DNA of 64,000 nt from Streptomyces sp. cg36 (GCF_041080675.1 NZ_CP163520.1:8523501-8587500); one strand, 5' to 3'. Positions 47,264 through 55,832 are shown, counted from the first letter of the stretch. Numbers and translations are program-made. Notes: generated from the letters alone by a model not told the origin.

Positions 47264-47417
47264 CCCGCGATCCGCCGGAGACGGGAGAGGAGGTCCTCGA
47301 ACCGCCCCGGCACCAGGAGGCGCTGGTCCTGCCCGTTCCTTGCCTTCGGCACGGAAGACAAGGGGACCGGCGCCTTCGCCTTCTCACACAGACCACGCAC
47401 GGGAGACGAGGGCAGCG

Positions 47418-49256
47418 ATGCGGTGGAGTGCAGGATGGTACGGCGGCACCGGGCCCGAACGGCGGCCCGCCGCCGGCCGGGCGGTACCCGGCCTGGACAC
47501 GACATGGACCAGCGGGTGGCCCGCGGCCCGGGTCCGCGCCACCGGCGACGGCCCGGTGGCGCTGGCGGTGATCGGAGAGTGCGGCGCCGACGAGACCCAG
47601 CTCCATCAAGCGCTGGGTCTCGTGCGGGCCAAAGGGTGGCGGGCGCTGACCCGCTGGCCCGGCTCGTACCTCGTCATCGCCCGCAGCGGCCCCACGCTGG
47701 CCGTGATCGGCGATCTTGCCGGGCAGCATCCGGTGTACCACCGCAACGAGGCAACTGGCACCTGGTGGGCGAGTGCAGCTTCCGCGCTCGCGGCGCTGGA
47801 CGGGGCGCCCGTCGATGCCGCCGCGCTCGCCGCCCATCTGGCCTTCGGGCAACCCGACGTGCTCGCCACGCGGAGCCTGTTCCGCGACGTGCAGCGGGTG
47901 CCGGGCGGGCATCTACTGCTCGTCAGCCCGAAAGGGGCAACGGTCGAACGGTATGAGCCGGTCGCGTACGCACCCGTCGAGCTGCGCCAACAGGCCCCGG
48001 TGGTGCGCGCCGCGCTCACCGAGGCGGTCGCCGCCCGGATCGACGGCCGTCCCGTCAGCGCGGATCTCGCAGGACTGGACTCCACCACACTCGCCTGCCT
48101 GGCTGCCCAGCGCGGCAGAGTGACCGCGGTGACGTTCGCCGACCAACGGCTGCGTGACGACGACCTCACGTTCGCGGCCCGCACCAATCAAGCCATACCG
48201 GGCCTGGCCCACCACACGGTTCCCGGCGCGGTAGGCACCGTGTACTACGCCGGGCTGGACGACCCGGCGGCATCGCCGCTGACCGACGCCCCGAACGCCT
48301 ACGTGGTCACCGCCTCCATCAAGCGAGCCGTCCTGGACACCGTCGCCGCGAACACCCCAGTCCCGGGGGTGCACTTCACCGGCGCGGCCGGGGACGCCGT
48401 CCTGTCCGCCCCCTCGTCCTACCTGGCGGATCTGCTGCGCGAGCGGCGCCACCGCCGGGCCTGGCAGCATGCCCTCGCCCACGCCCGGCTGCGGCGCACC
48501 TCTGCCTTCGCCGTCCTCGCCCGCGCCCGGCCCGCATCCAAGGTCGCCCTGGCCGAGGCATGGTGGCAGACGGCCGCCGACCTGCGACAGCCCGCCCGGG
48601 ACTGGATTCCCCAGGCCCAGCGCCCACTCGCCTGGACGCCGTTGCTGGCCTCAGCGGACTGGATGACCCGCGATGTCCGCGCCGCTCTCGCCGACGCCGT
48701 CGACCGGGCGGCGGCTGCGCTGACCGACCCTCCGGCCCGGCTGGCAGACTGGTCCGACCGCCAGGACCTGGCCCGGGTCGGCGCGAACACAACCGGATGG
48801 CGTGCGCTCGCGCACGCCGAGTACGGCATCGACCTGGCCGCGCCGTTCCTGGACAACGAGGTGATCCGGGCCTGCCTCGAGGTCAGCGCCGACCAGCGTG
48901 GGGCGCCCGGGCAGTACAAGCCGCTACTGGAGGCGGCGTTCGAGGCCAGCGGCGTACTGCCCGGCTTCGTCCTGGCCCGCACCACGAAGGGCGGCTTCAA
49001 CGCCCTCGCCTACGCCGGCTTGCGGGAACACGCCCCGGTCCTGACCGCCTTGCTCGGCCCGTCGTCACGGCTGGCCGCCCTCGGGCTGGTCACCCAGCAG
49101 CCCGTCGCGCAGGTTCTCGCGCGGGCCACGGCCGGGCAACCAACCGCCCAGGGCGCCCTGCACCTGGCGGTGGCCGCCGAGGTGTGGCTGCGCCAGCTCG
49201 CCGACACGCCCACAACGTGGTGGGAAGAGGTGAACCCGCATGTGGAGGCTGCGTGA
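47418..49256 (+). CDS. Lasso cyclase, asparagine-synthetase-like (C)
   Basis: 612 residues from ATG 47418. The N-terminal ~190 residues resemble the class II glutamine amidotransferase fold without its catalytic cysteine, as in all lasso cyclases (LVIARSGPTLAVIGDLAGQHPVYH). The C-terminal asparagine-synthetase domain has the ATP-binding PP-loop as SADLAGLDSTTLA (near 215), one glycine shorter than SGGxDS. Later motifs include GDAVLSAPSSYLADLL and AAPFLDNEVIRACL, and ARTTKGGFNA. The enzyme adenylates the ring Asp/Glu side chain and joins it to Gly1. It follows the precursor by 154 bases and overlaps the RRE gene. Confidence 0.92.
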   Translation: MRWSAGWYGGTGPERRPAAGRAVPGLDTTWTSGWPAARVRATGDGPVALAVIGECGADETQLHQALGLVRAKGWRALTRWPGSYLVIARSGPTLAVIGDLAGQHPVYHRNEATGTWWASAASALAALDGAPVDAAALAAHLAFGQPDVLATRSLFRDVQRVPGGHLLLVSPKGATVERYEPVAYAPVELRQQAPVVRAALTEAVAARIDGRPVSADLAGLDSTTLACLAAQRGRVTAVTFADQRLRDDDLTFAARTNQAIPGLAHHTVPGAVGTVYYAGLDDPAASPLTDAPNAYVVTASIKRAVLDTVAANTPVPGVHFTGAAGDAVLSAPSSYLADLLRERRHRRAWQHALAHARLRRTSAFAVLARARPASKVALAEAWWQTAADLRQPARDWIPQAQRPLAWTPLLASADWMTRDVRAALADAVDRAAAALTDPPARLADWSDRQDLARVGANTTGWRALAHAEYGIDLAAPFLDNEVIRACLEVSADQRGAPGQYKPLLEAAFEASGVLPGFVLARTTKGGFNALAYAGLREHAPVLTALLGPSSRLAALGLVTQQPVAQVLARATAGQPTAQGALHLAVAAEVWLRQLADTPTTWWEEVNPHVEAA

Positions 49257-49536
49257 CGGGGCTCATCCGGTTCTCACCGAAGAGGGCGGTGCGATCCTCA
49301 ACGAGCGCACCGGCCGCTGGTCCTACCTCACCCCGACCGCCTCGGCCGCGGTAATGCTCCTGCTCGCCTCCACCAGCGAGCAGCAGGCCGCCGACCGCTT
49401 CGCCGAGCGGTACGGCATTCCCTGCAAGCAGGCCACCGCCGACGTCCGCACCGTCGCGGACGCGCTCATCGCCCAGAGCCTCGCCCACGACGGGCCAGAA
49501 CCGGCACAGCGGCCGCGCCGGAGGTGGCGAAGGTGA
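49240..49536 (+). CDS. Lasso RRE protein, PqqD-like (B1)
   Basis: 98 residues, overlapping the cyclase end by 17 bases. The sequence LRDGAHPVLTEEGGAILNERTGRWSYLTPTASAAVMLLLASTS is a PqqD-type RiPP recognition element: a three-stranded sheet and helices that bind the leader YxxP region. Residues 48-85 continue the helical part (AADRFAERYGIPCKQATADVRTVADALIA). The basic tail RPRRRWRR may be linker only. It delivers the precursor to the leader peptidase. Confidence 0.9.
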   Translation: MWRLRDGAHPVLTEEGGAILNERTGRWSYLTPTASAAVMLLLASTSEQQAADRFAERYGIPCKQATADVRTVADALIAQSLAHDGPEPAQRPRRRWRR

Positions 49537-49955
49537 CCAGTATGGAGGCGTACTCCACCGTCCGCACTGGCGCGTATCGCGAGCGGCTCGCCGCTGCGAC
49601 CGGCCTCGCGCTCGCCCTGGCGCTGCTCCACCTGCCCTTCCGATACACCGTCGGCACCGCCCGCCTCGCCCGGCGCATCGGGCGCCGCCCACTCACCCAC
49701 GAGCGGGCCCAAGCGCTGGTCGCCGCCGTACGGCACACCGCCCGCTGGTGGCCCGGCAGAGCCGCCTGCATGGAGACCTCGCTCGGCGCGGTCCTGGCTG
49801 CGGCCCTGCTCGGCCGCCGCCTCAACTGGTGCCTGGGCGCCCGCTTCGCGCCGCCTCCCACCGAGTACCACGCCTGGACCGAACTGCCCGCCGGAGACCC
49901 GGTCGGCGAATACACCGCGGCAGGGTGGCACCACCACAGCGCCCTGACGATCTGA
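49533..49955 (+). CDS. Lasso leader peptidase, transglutaminase-like (B2)
   Basis: 140 residues from GTG 49533, in a GTGA overlap with the RRE gene. The catalytic cysteine is Cys79 in RAACMETSLGAVLAAALLG. The histidine is His113 in TEYHAWTEL, followed by an acidic region for the third residue. Both match the B2 leader peptidases. An N-terminal hydrophobic stretch (ATGLALALALLHLPFRY) is usual. It cuts the leader after T-L to free Gly1 for cyclisation. Confidence 0.9.
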   Translation: MTSMEAYSTVRTGAYRERLAAATGLALALALLHLPFRYTVGTARLARRIGRRPLTHERAQALVAAVRHTARWWPGRAACMETSLGAVLAAALLGRRLNWCLGARFAPPPTEYHAWTELPAGDPVGEYTAAGWHHHSALTI

Positions 49956-50046
49956 CCGGTCCGGCGCCCGCCGGGTGCGTGTCCCTCACCCGCCCGGAGC
50001 AGTTGAAGAACACGAGTGCCACCACCGCACCCCAAGGAGTAAAGCC

Positions 50047-51072
50047 GTGACCGCCGTCCCGCTGGCCGCCGAGACCGTCCCCGAGCGCCACTACACCCAC
50101 CATGAAGGCCGCGGCGCCACAGTGCACCGCTCCAACCCCGTCGTAATCCACCGCGAGCTGACCACCCTCGATGTCCGGCCGGGGATGAACGTCGCGGAGT
50201 TCGGCACCGGCTCGGGCTACTCCGGCGGCCTACTGGCCGAGCTTGTCGGCCCAAGCGGCACGGTGACCAGCCTCGACATCGACCGCTACCTGAGTGTGTG
50301 GGCCAACCTCATCCACTTCGAGCGCGGCCTGGCCAACATCCGCTGCTTCACCGCCGACGGCACTGTCGGCTTCCCCGAACGGGCCCCGTACGACCGGATG
50401 GTGGCCTGGTGCACCCCGCCACTGCTGCCCAAGACCTGGGTGGACCAGACGGTCGACGGCGGACTGATCGTCGCCCCGCTGCCGATCGCCGCCGTGCCCA
50501 ACATGACGGTGGTCGCCAAGATCCGTGTCATCGGCGGGCAGCCTGTGGTGGAGGCCGTGTTCACCGGCGGCTACATCGAGGCCACCACCTCACCCAAGGA
50601 CAACCTCGATCTGCCGGGCCGCTGGGTGGACTGGGAGAACCGCATCCCCGCCCCGTCCTGGATCTCCATCGCCTGGCGCGAGCGCGACAACTGGCGGCAC
50701 ACCGGCGCCCGCACTGCCCTCAAACTGCTGCTCAAGAACGCGCACACCGAGCCGTACGACGGGCCCGAAGCCGACTGGCCCTCCTGGCGGACCTACGCGG
50801 CCGCCACCGGCGGCCCGCAGCTGACCATGGCCGGGCTCAGCCCCGACCTGTGGGCAATCGGGCACTCCACCCCGACCACGGCCGCCGTGCTCCAGCAGGA
50901 CGCCACGATCATCGCCGACGCCCCCGACTCCCCGTCCCTCGCCGTGCTACGCGGCTGGCTGGAGGGATGGGAAAGCGCGGGGCGCCCGGCCCCCGAGACC
51001 TACACCCCGGCCCTCATCCGCGACGAAGACAGCCAGGCCATCAGCGGCTGGAACCTGCGCCTGACCCGGTGA
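50047..51072 (+). CDS. PIMT-like O-methyltransferase of the lasso cluster
   Basis: 341 residues from GTG 50047, with AAGGAG 7 bases upstream; an earlier in-frame start lacks such a site. It belongs to the protein-L-isoaspartate methyltransferase family: HRSNPVVIHRELTTLDVRPGMNVAEFGTGSGYSGGLLAELVGPSG is the SAM-binding motif I region, and TVTSLDID the acidic end of strand 2. A C-terminal extension beyond residue ~215 is present, as in the methyltransferases of aspartimide lasso clusters. The known reaction there is methylation of an Asp side chain of the folded lasso, which then closes to an aspartimide. The target here would be Asp6 of the core. Confidence 0.88.
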   Translation: MTAVPLAAETVPERHYTHHEGRGATVHRSNPVVIHRELTTLDVRPGMNVAEFGTGSGYSGGLLAELVGPSGTVTSLDIDRYLSVWANLIHFERGLANIRCFTADGTVGFPERAPYDRMVAWCTPPLLPKTWVDQTVDGGLIVAPLPIAAVPNMTVVAKIRVIGGQPVVEAVFTGGYIEATTSPKDNLDLPGRWVDWENRIPAPSWISIAWRERDNWRHTGARTALKLLLKNAHTEPYDGPEADWPSWRTYAAATGGPQLTMAGLSPDLWAIGHSTPTTAAVLQQDATIIADAPDSPSLAVLRGWLEGWESAGRPAPETYTPALIRDEDSQAISGWNLRLTR

Positions 51073-51093
51073 CCCGCGCCTGGGGCGCGGACC

Positions 51094-51127
51094 GGGGGCC
51101 TCCAAGCCAGTCGGCTTGGAGGCCCCC
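51094..51127 (+). terminator. Strong hairpin terminator closing the lasso operon
   Basis: A perfect 15-bp stem (GGGGGCCTCCAAGCC / GGCTTGGAGGCCCCC) with the loop AGTC, 21 bases after the methyltransferase stop. It marks the end of the A-C-B1-B2-methyltransferase unit. Confidence 0.85.
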
Positions 51128-51415
51128 GCTGGATCAATCGTTGCTACCGGCGGCATCGTCGAGGTCAACGACACGGGTCGCGCAGCGGGCGCAGGCCGCC
51201 CGCCGGCCCTCGGTGTACATCAACGTGATGGCGTACACCGCTGCTGGTGCGAGGACGGAACGGCCAGAAGAATCGCGGGCGCCCCCTTGCGTGCGCAATC
51301 TGGACACCTTCTTGGAAAGGGAGCCCGCGGTTTCCGGGGCCTATGAATTCCCCCGGGCCGTACCGCCGCCGGGAGATAGACGGGTAGCGTCGGTAGGAGC
51401 GACGAGGAGGTCATC

Positions 51416-51709
51416 GTGACAGCACAGCCCGACCACCGGCCCGGCTTCACCCCGCCCATGGGCACCTTCGCCGAGCTGCGCGCGGCGCTGGCGGCAGGGG
51501 GCTTCCCCGGAGACCGCGACGCATTCGAGGAGGAGCTCGACGCCACCGATCTCGACGACCTCACCAAGGTCCGGGAGATCACCCAGGCGTACCGGCACAG
51601 GGTCCTGCTCCGCTACGACGCCCAGGGCATGGCTGCGCTCGCCCGCTCGACCGACGACGTCGAGAACGAACTCCGCAGCAAGCTGCGCGAGGCCGGCGAC
51701 GCCCGGTGA
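51416..51709 (+). CDS. Small protein, putative antitoxin (DUF6247-like)
   Basis: 97 residues. The start ATG/GTG region at 51416 is followed by TAQPDHRPGFTPPMGTFAELRAALAAGGFPGDRDAFEEELDATDLDD. This FxxELDATDLDDL pattern recurs in small Streptomyces proteins, which I recall as DUF6247. The rest is helical and charged. It overlaps the next gene by 4 bp, and the pair has the size and order of an antitoxin-toxin module. The name is by recall, not by search. Confidence 0.55.
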   Translation: MTAQPDHRPGFTPPMGTFAELRAALAAGGFPGDRDAFEEELDATDLDDLTKVREITQAYRHRVLLRYDAQGMAALARSTDDVENELRSKLREAGDAR

Positions 51710-51978
51710 CCCACGCGTTCTACTCCGACGCCGCCGAGAAGATCCGTGCCGAGCTCAGCCGGACTGAGCAGGCCGCTGTCGAATCCGTACGCCGCGCGCT
51801 CGAAGACGACCCCGACCCCGAGCACACCCGCGGCCTTCCCGACACCGACCCACACAGCGAGTCATACGTCATCGAGCTGGTGCCTGAGCAGACCGGCGGG
51901 CGCGGCATCAGCGTTGTGTACCGATACGTGCAGAACTTGGACGCTTGCCTGATCCTCTGGCTGATCGCGGGGCCGTAG
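51706..51978 (+). CDS. RelE/ParE-like putative toxin
   Basis: 90 residues, GTG in a GTGA overlap with the previous gene. Helical N-terminus (FYSDAAEKIRAELSRTEQAAVESVRRALEDDP) and then strands (ESYVIELVPEQTGGRGISVVYRYVQNLDACLILWLIAGP). The order helix-helix-strands and the final hydrophobic strand fit RelE/ParE toxins or close relatives. No catalytic residues can be assigned with confidence. Confidence 0.55.
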   Translation: MTHAFYSDAAEKIRAELSRTEQAAVESVRRALEDDPDPEHTRGLPDTDPHSESYVIELVPEQTGGRGISVVYRYVQNLDACLILWLIAGP

Positions 51979-51989
51979 ATGCATATCGC

Positions 51990-52134
51990 GGTCACGCCTC
52001 GCCAGCTTGACGCGGTCGACGTTGTTGTACATGCCCGTCCCCGGCTCGACAGCAGACACGGGCGTCGCCTCGCCGCCGAAGGCCCGCCAGCAGACCGCTT
52101 CGATCTCCTCGGCAGACAGCGACTGCTGAAGCAC
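51990..52134 (-). pseudogene. N-terminal remnant of an aminoglycoside-phosphotransferase-like gene
   Basis: A minus-strand frame starting at ATG 52134 gives LSAEEIEAVCWRAFGG, then AVEPGTGMYNNVDRVKLA, which is the N-terminal signature of the APH/choline-kinase-like phosphotransferase family. After ~45 codons the similarity ends in the antisense of the toxin gene, so the remainder of the gene is lost. Bases 52135-52376 carry no recognisable gene. Confidence 0.5.
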
Positions 52135-52376
52135 CCCGAGACGCGCTCAACCGGTCGGAAACCCATGCTCCATCCTCCGCGCCGAGCTCACGGTCAGCGG
52201 GGTGCGTAGAGATGGCCGGTTCCGCGAAGCCGTGGGGCTTCGCGGGGGAGTGGTGGCTAGCCGCTCCGTACCGGCCATCGTGCGGTCCCTGGCCCGCCGG
52301 GAGTTCGTCGTTCCCTCTAGCCAGAGGCCGCGGTCTTACCGTATCCCGGGCCGGGCCGCGGGGAGGGGCGGTGCGG

Positions 52377-53282
52377 TCAGGAAGCCGAGGAGCGGCGTTC
52401 GGCCAGTTCCTCGAGGCGGGTGCGTCTCCAGCGCTGCTGGCGCGGGCGGCCTGCGCTGCCGCGCCGGTACTCGAATCCGTCGGGCTGCTCGAGGTCGGGC
52501 AGGAGACCGTGGGCGAGCGCGCTGAGGAAACTGTCGGCGTTGCTGTAGCCGAGGATGCGGGCGGCTTCGGCGGCGCCGGCCAGGTCCTCGTTCTCGTCCC
52601 GGCCGACCTGGGGCAGGACGCCGCGTTCGCGGGCGGCGGCCAGGACGGTGGACCTGCGCCACTTCTTGCGGGCCCCGCCGCGTCGGCCTTCCTCCCGCTG
52701 CAGGGTGTCCGGCTCCGGCAGCTGGGGGATGCGCCCCTGGGAGAGGGCACTGGAGAAGGAGGCGGCGCTGCCGTAGCCGAGGAGGCTGGCGACCTCGGCC
52801 GTGCCGAGGAGTTCGTCGGGGTCTCCCTCAACGGGCACGTAGGGCAGGGCGGCGGCGGGGGCGGGGCCGCGCCGGCCCTTGCCCGGGCGGCTGGTGGCCC
52901 AGGCGACGATCGTGCCGCGGCGCCACAGCGGGGTGTCGATGTCTTCGTCGGGCTCGGGGAAGTAGCCGGGCCGGTCGCGGAAGTAGGCGTCGATGGTGGA
53001 GGTGCGGGTGTAGCCCAGGACTGCGGCCACCTCGCGCTTGGTCAGCAGCTCGTCCTGGTCGGCTTCGAGGACCGCGGTGGGCAGGGCGCGCTTCTTCGGG
53101 GCGCGCTGGGCGAAGAACGCAGCGACCTCGGCGTGGTGCCAGAACTTCTTGCGGCCCTCGCTGTGCGCGAACGCAGGGAAGCCGCTGTCCGGGTTGTTAC
53201 TCCACTCGCTGATCCGGGACTTGCTCGTGCCGAACTCGGACACGATCTGCGCGGTGTCCACGAGCTGCTCGGCGGGAGACAT
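52377..53282 (-). CDS. DNA-binding protein with four excisionase-like HTH repeats
   Basis: 301 residues from ATG 53282 (SPAEQLVDTAQIVSEFG). Four homologous units of about 70-80 residues are visible, each with a MerR/excisionase-type helix-turn-helix followed by an Arg/Trp segment. Their openings are DTAQIVSEFGTSKSRIS, TKREVAAVLGYTRTSTID, GTAEVASLLGYGSAASFS and GAAEAARILGYSNADSFL. Units 2-4 each have LGY in the same place and end in W(R)RxT. The protein could bind a repeated DNA site or several sites at once. Single-unit proteins of this class are excision factors or regulators; this array is unusual. Confidence 0.7.
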   Translation of the reverse strand: MSPAEQLVDTAQIVSEFGTSKSRISEWSNNPDSGFPAFAHSEGRKKFWHHAEVAAFFAQRAPKKRALPTAVLEADQDELLTKREVAAVLGYTRTSTIDAYFRDRPGYFPEPDEDIDTPLWRRGTIVAWATSRPGKGRRGPAPAAALPYVPVEGDPDELLGTAEVASLLGYGSAASFSSALSQGRIPQLPEPDTLQREEGRRGGARKKWRRSTVLAAARERGVLPQVGRDENEDLAGAAEAARILGYSNADSFLSALAHGLLPDLEQPDGFEYRRGSAGRPRQQRWRRTRLEELAERRSSAS

Positions 53283-53387
53283 GGGGCCCCTTTTAGCAAG
53301 GATCGGGTGGTGCCGGCGCCCGGTCGAGCGCAACAGGTTCGATAATGCCAAAGTTGGTGTTTCGTGTCCAGCTCAGCGCGGGACCAG

Positions 53388-53744
53388 TTACAGAATTTCC
53401 TCGCCGACGAGACTGACTCCGAAGAGCGCGGCGCGCTCTTCGAGCTCCGTGTAGGCGAGGGCGGCCGGAGTGGCATCCCAGGTTGCGAATGAGAGCGCGG
53501 AGAGCGTCTCTTCGCGGGTCATGTCCGTCTCCCACAACCCTGTGCCTGCGGCGGCGCACCGGCGGGCCAGCTCGGCGTCGGACACGGAGGCGCTCTGTCG
53601 GGTAACACCGGTTTGGACATCGGCGAGGCCGGCGCACCAGGCCCGGTGGCCCGCGCGCAGCAACGCGCGCAGCGTGTCCGGGTTGCCCACGCGCTGGGCC
53701 CGGGCAGCGAGATCCAGCAGCAGGGCGGTGGTGTTCGTCTCCAT
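53388..53744 (-). CDS. Hypothetical protein
   Basis: 118 residues from ATG 53744, with GGGAGGGGACT just upstream. It is mostly helical: TTALLLDLAARAQRVGNPDTLRALLRAGHRAWCAGLADVQ, then SDAELARRCAAAGTGLWETDMTREETLSALSFATWDATPAALAYTELEERAALFG. No family is recognised. It faces the same way as its neighbours at about 70-100 base distances. Confidence 0.6.
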   Translation of the reverse strand: METNTTALLLDLAARAQRVGNPDTLRALLRAGHRAWCAGLADVQTGVTRQSASVSDAELARRCAAAGTGLWETDMTREETLSALSFATWDATPAALAYTELEERAALFGVSLVGEEIL

Positions 53745-53812
53745 AGTCCCCTCCCTATCTTCACGATAGCCGCGTCTGGTGCAGTAGCTGAACCTGGTGC
53801 ACGGTGCGGACA

Positions 53813-54844
53813 TCAGTGGTGGGCGGTACAGCCGTCGCACAGCGCGCGCCTGTTCTCGCGGGCGAGCTGTGGTTCCTTGCGCGGCTCCTTCTGCAGCGCC
53901 GCCCGTACCTGGTTGACGAGAGTGGTGAACTCCGGTCCGTCGTCCGGGCAGATGACGCCCGGGTCGGGCGCACCGCACTGTCCGGCATGCCGGATCAGGT
54001 CGGTGATGCGCCAGTCGGGCCGGAAGCTGTCGCCCCGTACCTGTTCGACTTCGGCGTACAGGTCGGCCAGGCGCGGCCGGCGACGGATGGAGAGGAGCAG
54101 GTCGCGCTTGGAGGCGAAGACGCACAGCGAGCAGGAGCAGCGGGAGGTGCCGGCCCAGTCACCGGCGCCGGGTGCCGAGTCGTCGGTCCAGCTGTAGGGC
54201 ACGGGGGCGCCGGTGTGCCACTCCTTGACGGCGTCGGTCGGCCAGTCCTTGATAGGGAGCCACTCATCGACGGTCCGCGCGCTGTTGGCCTGCACGGTTC
54301 GAAAGGCCGGCCGCTTCCTGCGTTCGGTTCCCTCGTCACTGCGCAGGCCCATGACCTTCAGGATTCGCACCGGCCGGCCCAGCTCGCGCCCCAGTCGGCG
54401 GACGATCGGGGTCCAGGCGCTGGAGACCACGCTCTCCTTCGCCGCCTTGCGGCAGTAGGGGCTGCCCATGCGCGGGAAGCGCCCGTACGCCGCGATCTCG
54501 GTCAGCAGACTGTGCGGCATGCGGGTGCCGTCCGGGCCGGGCAGGGTGCGGGTGACCTCGATATGCCGCTCGGGCGGCACCCCGAACGCAGCACTCCGCA
54601 GCGCGGCGAGCTCGGACACGCCCGGGTAGCGGGTGCCGTCGAACACGACGGCGGGCCACTCCAGCACACCGAGGCTGGAGTGGTAGGAGAACACCCGCTC
54701 TTCCACACCGGCGTCGCGGGCGGATTGCATGAACACGGCCATCGTGACCGCGCTGTCCTTGCCGCCGGACAGCTGGGGCGCGAGAAGATCATAGGAGGTC
54801 AGGTCGGGCGTGCCGGACGAGCGGCGGGGCGTACGGGAAGGCAT
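53813..54844 (-). CDS. PAPS-reductase/PP-loop family protein (DndC-like superfamily)
   Basis: 343 residues from ATG 54844. The PP-loop is LSGGKDSAVTMAVFMQSA (near 30), which binds ATP or a nucleotide in PAPS reductases and tRNA/DNA thiolation enzymes. Cysteines are grouped as SPYCRKAAKES and CSCSLCVFASKRDLL, a pattern seen in enzymes of this superfamily that hold an iron-sulfur cluster, and DGCTAHH ends the protein. Sulfate assimilation genes are absent around it. Lying directly next to the Mom-like gene, it may serve in DNA or RNA modification; phage and plasmid copies of the family have unknown substrates. Confidence 0.78.
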   Translation of the reverse strand: MPSRTPRRSSGTPDLTSYDLLAPQLSGGKDSAVTMAVFMQSARDAGVEERVFSYHSSLGVLEWPAVVFDGTRYPGVSELAALRSAAFGVPPERHIEVTRTLPGPDGTRMPHSLLTEIAAYGRFPRMGSPYCRKAAKESVVSSAWTPIVRRLGRELGRPVRILKVMGLRSDEGTERRKRPAFRTVQANSARTVDEWLPIKDWPTDAVKEWHTGAPVPYSWTDDSAPGAGDWAGTSRCSCSLCVFASKRDLLLSIRRRPRLADLYAEVEQVRGDSFRPDWRITDLIRHAGQCGAPDPGVICPDDGPEFTTLVNQVRAALQKEPRKEPQLARENRRALCDGCTAHH

Positions 54845-54935
54845 GTCAGCTCCAGGGAGTCGCAGGAGTGGGCGGGGCAGGGGTCGTGCCGGACGGCGTG
54901 TGGGCCCGCGCGGACTGTTGAGCCGGGGTACGGGC

Positions 54936-55832
54936 TCAGGGCGGTGAGGGCTCGGCGTCGCGCCGTTTGGGGTAGGGCCACCGCACGGGAAGGCCCAGTT
55001 CGATCTCTTTTCGCTCGCGGCGGGTGCGGCCGAGCCGGTAGACGAAGCGGTGCGCACCGCGGTGGCGGAGGGTGCGGGCGCCGACTGCGGCCAAGGCATC
55101 GCGCAGCCACACCGCCGGGTCGCAGCCGGGCCGCGGCCGGGGAGCGCCCAGCGCGATGAGCTGGGCTGCCGCGTACGCGCAGCCCTGCTCCTGGCGCCGG
55201 ATCTTTTGAGCCGTACGTTCGTGGAAGACGGTGCCGTCCGGCAGGAGCTTCACCGTGCGGGCTGTGGCCCGTCCGGCGTACACGGCGTTGGTCGCTGCGT
55301 AGATCGTCCCGACGTGGCCGGGCATCACCAGGGCGCCCGCGGCGCTCCGGCGCGGTACGGGGTCGGCGAAGGTGACCACGCCGCGTACCCCGCTCTGGAG
55401 CAGGGCGTCGAAGCAGCGGGCGAGGAACGACTCGGCGTTGCCGGGGCACTCGTCCAGGAGAACGAACCGCGAGCAGAGCACGGACTCGTGGTATGGGCGC
55501 AGCTGTGGCAGGGGCTTGGTCAGCACGGCTGGGCTGGCCGGGACCCCGAACACAGCGACCCCGCACAGCCGCCGCGCACCCGAGGATGTCTCGTACAGGG
55601 CCAGTCGCCGTGTCGCGGCCGGGTAGCTGGCGGAGTAGTGGTGGGTGCGCACAAAGTGCGCGGCCTGCGTCTCGTCGAGCGGGGCTACGTCGAAATGGTC
55701 GGCGGTGAACCCGCCGTCGTGCGCATGCCGCCAGGAGTGCGTGCCTTCACGCCAGCGCTGGCACCAGGGCGACACGTGCACGATCTCCGGCAGGTCCCGC
55801 AACGGCAGCGGGTGCTGAGCGGGGGATGTCAC
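54936..55832 (-). CDS. Mom-like DNA-modification protein (GNAT fold)
   Basis: 298 residues from GTG 55832, in a GTGA overlap. The key region is FVRTHHYSASYPAATRRLALYE, then GVAVFGVPASPAVL, CSRFVLLDECPGNAESFLARCFDAL and GVVTFADP. The HHYSxSYP opening and the strand-helix order match Mom-family proteins, GNAT relatives that in phage Mu convert adenine in DNA to a carbamoylmethyl form and so protect it from restriction. Later sequence (HVGTIYAATNAVYAGRATARTVKLLPDG) fits the acyl-binding part. The exact base product here is unknown. Confidence 0.78.
   Translation of the reverse strand: MTSPAQHPLPLRDLPEIVHVSPWCQRWREGTHSWRHAHDGGFTADHFDVAPLDETQAAHFVRTHHYSASYPAATRRLALYETSSGARRLCGVAVFGVPASPAVLTKPLPQLRPYHESVLCSRFVLLDECPGNAESFLARCFDALLQSGVRGVVTFADPVPRRSAAGALVMPGHVGTIYAATNAVYAGRATARTVKLLPDGTVFHERTAQKIRRQEQGCAYAAAQLIALGAPRPRPGCDPAVWLRDALAAVGARTLRHRGAHRFVYRLGRTRRERKEIELGLPVRWPYPKRRDAEPSPP

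Noticed and set aside
53813..54844. Assignment as DndC of a phosphorothioation system
   Set aside because: No DndA, DndB, DndD or DndE-like genes are nearby; only the wider PP-loop superfamily can be supported.
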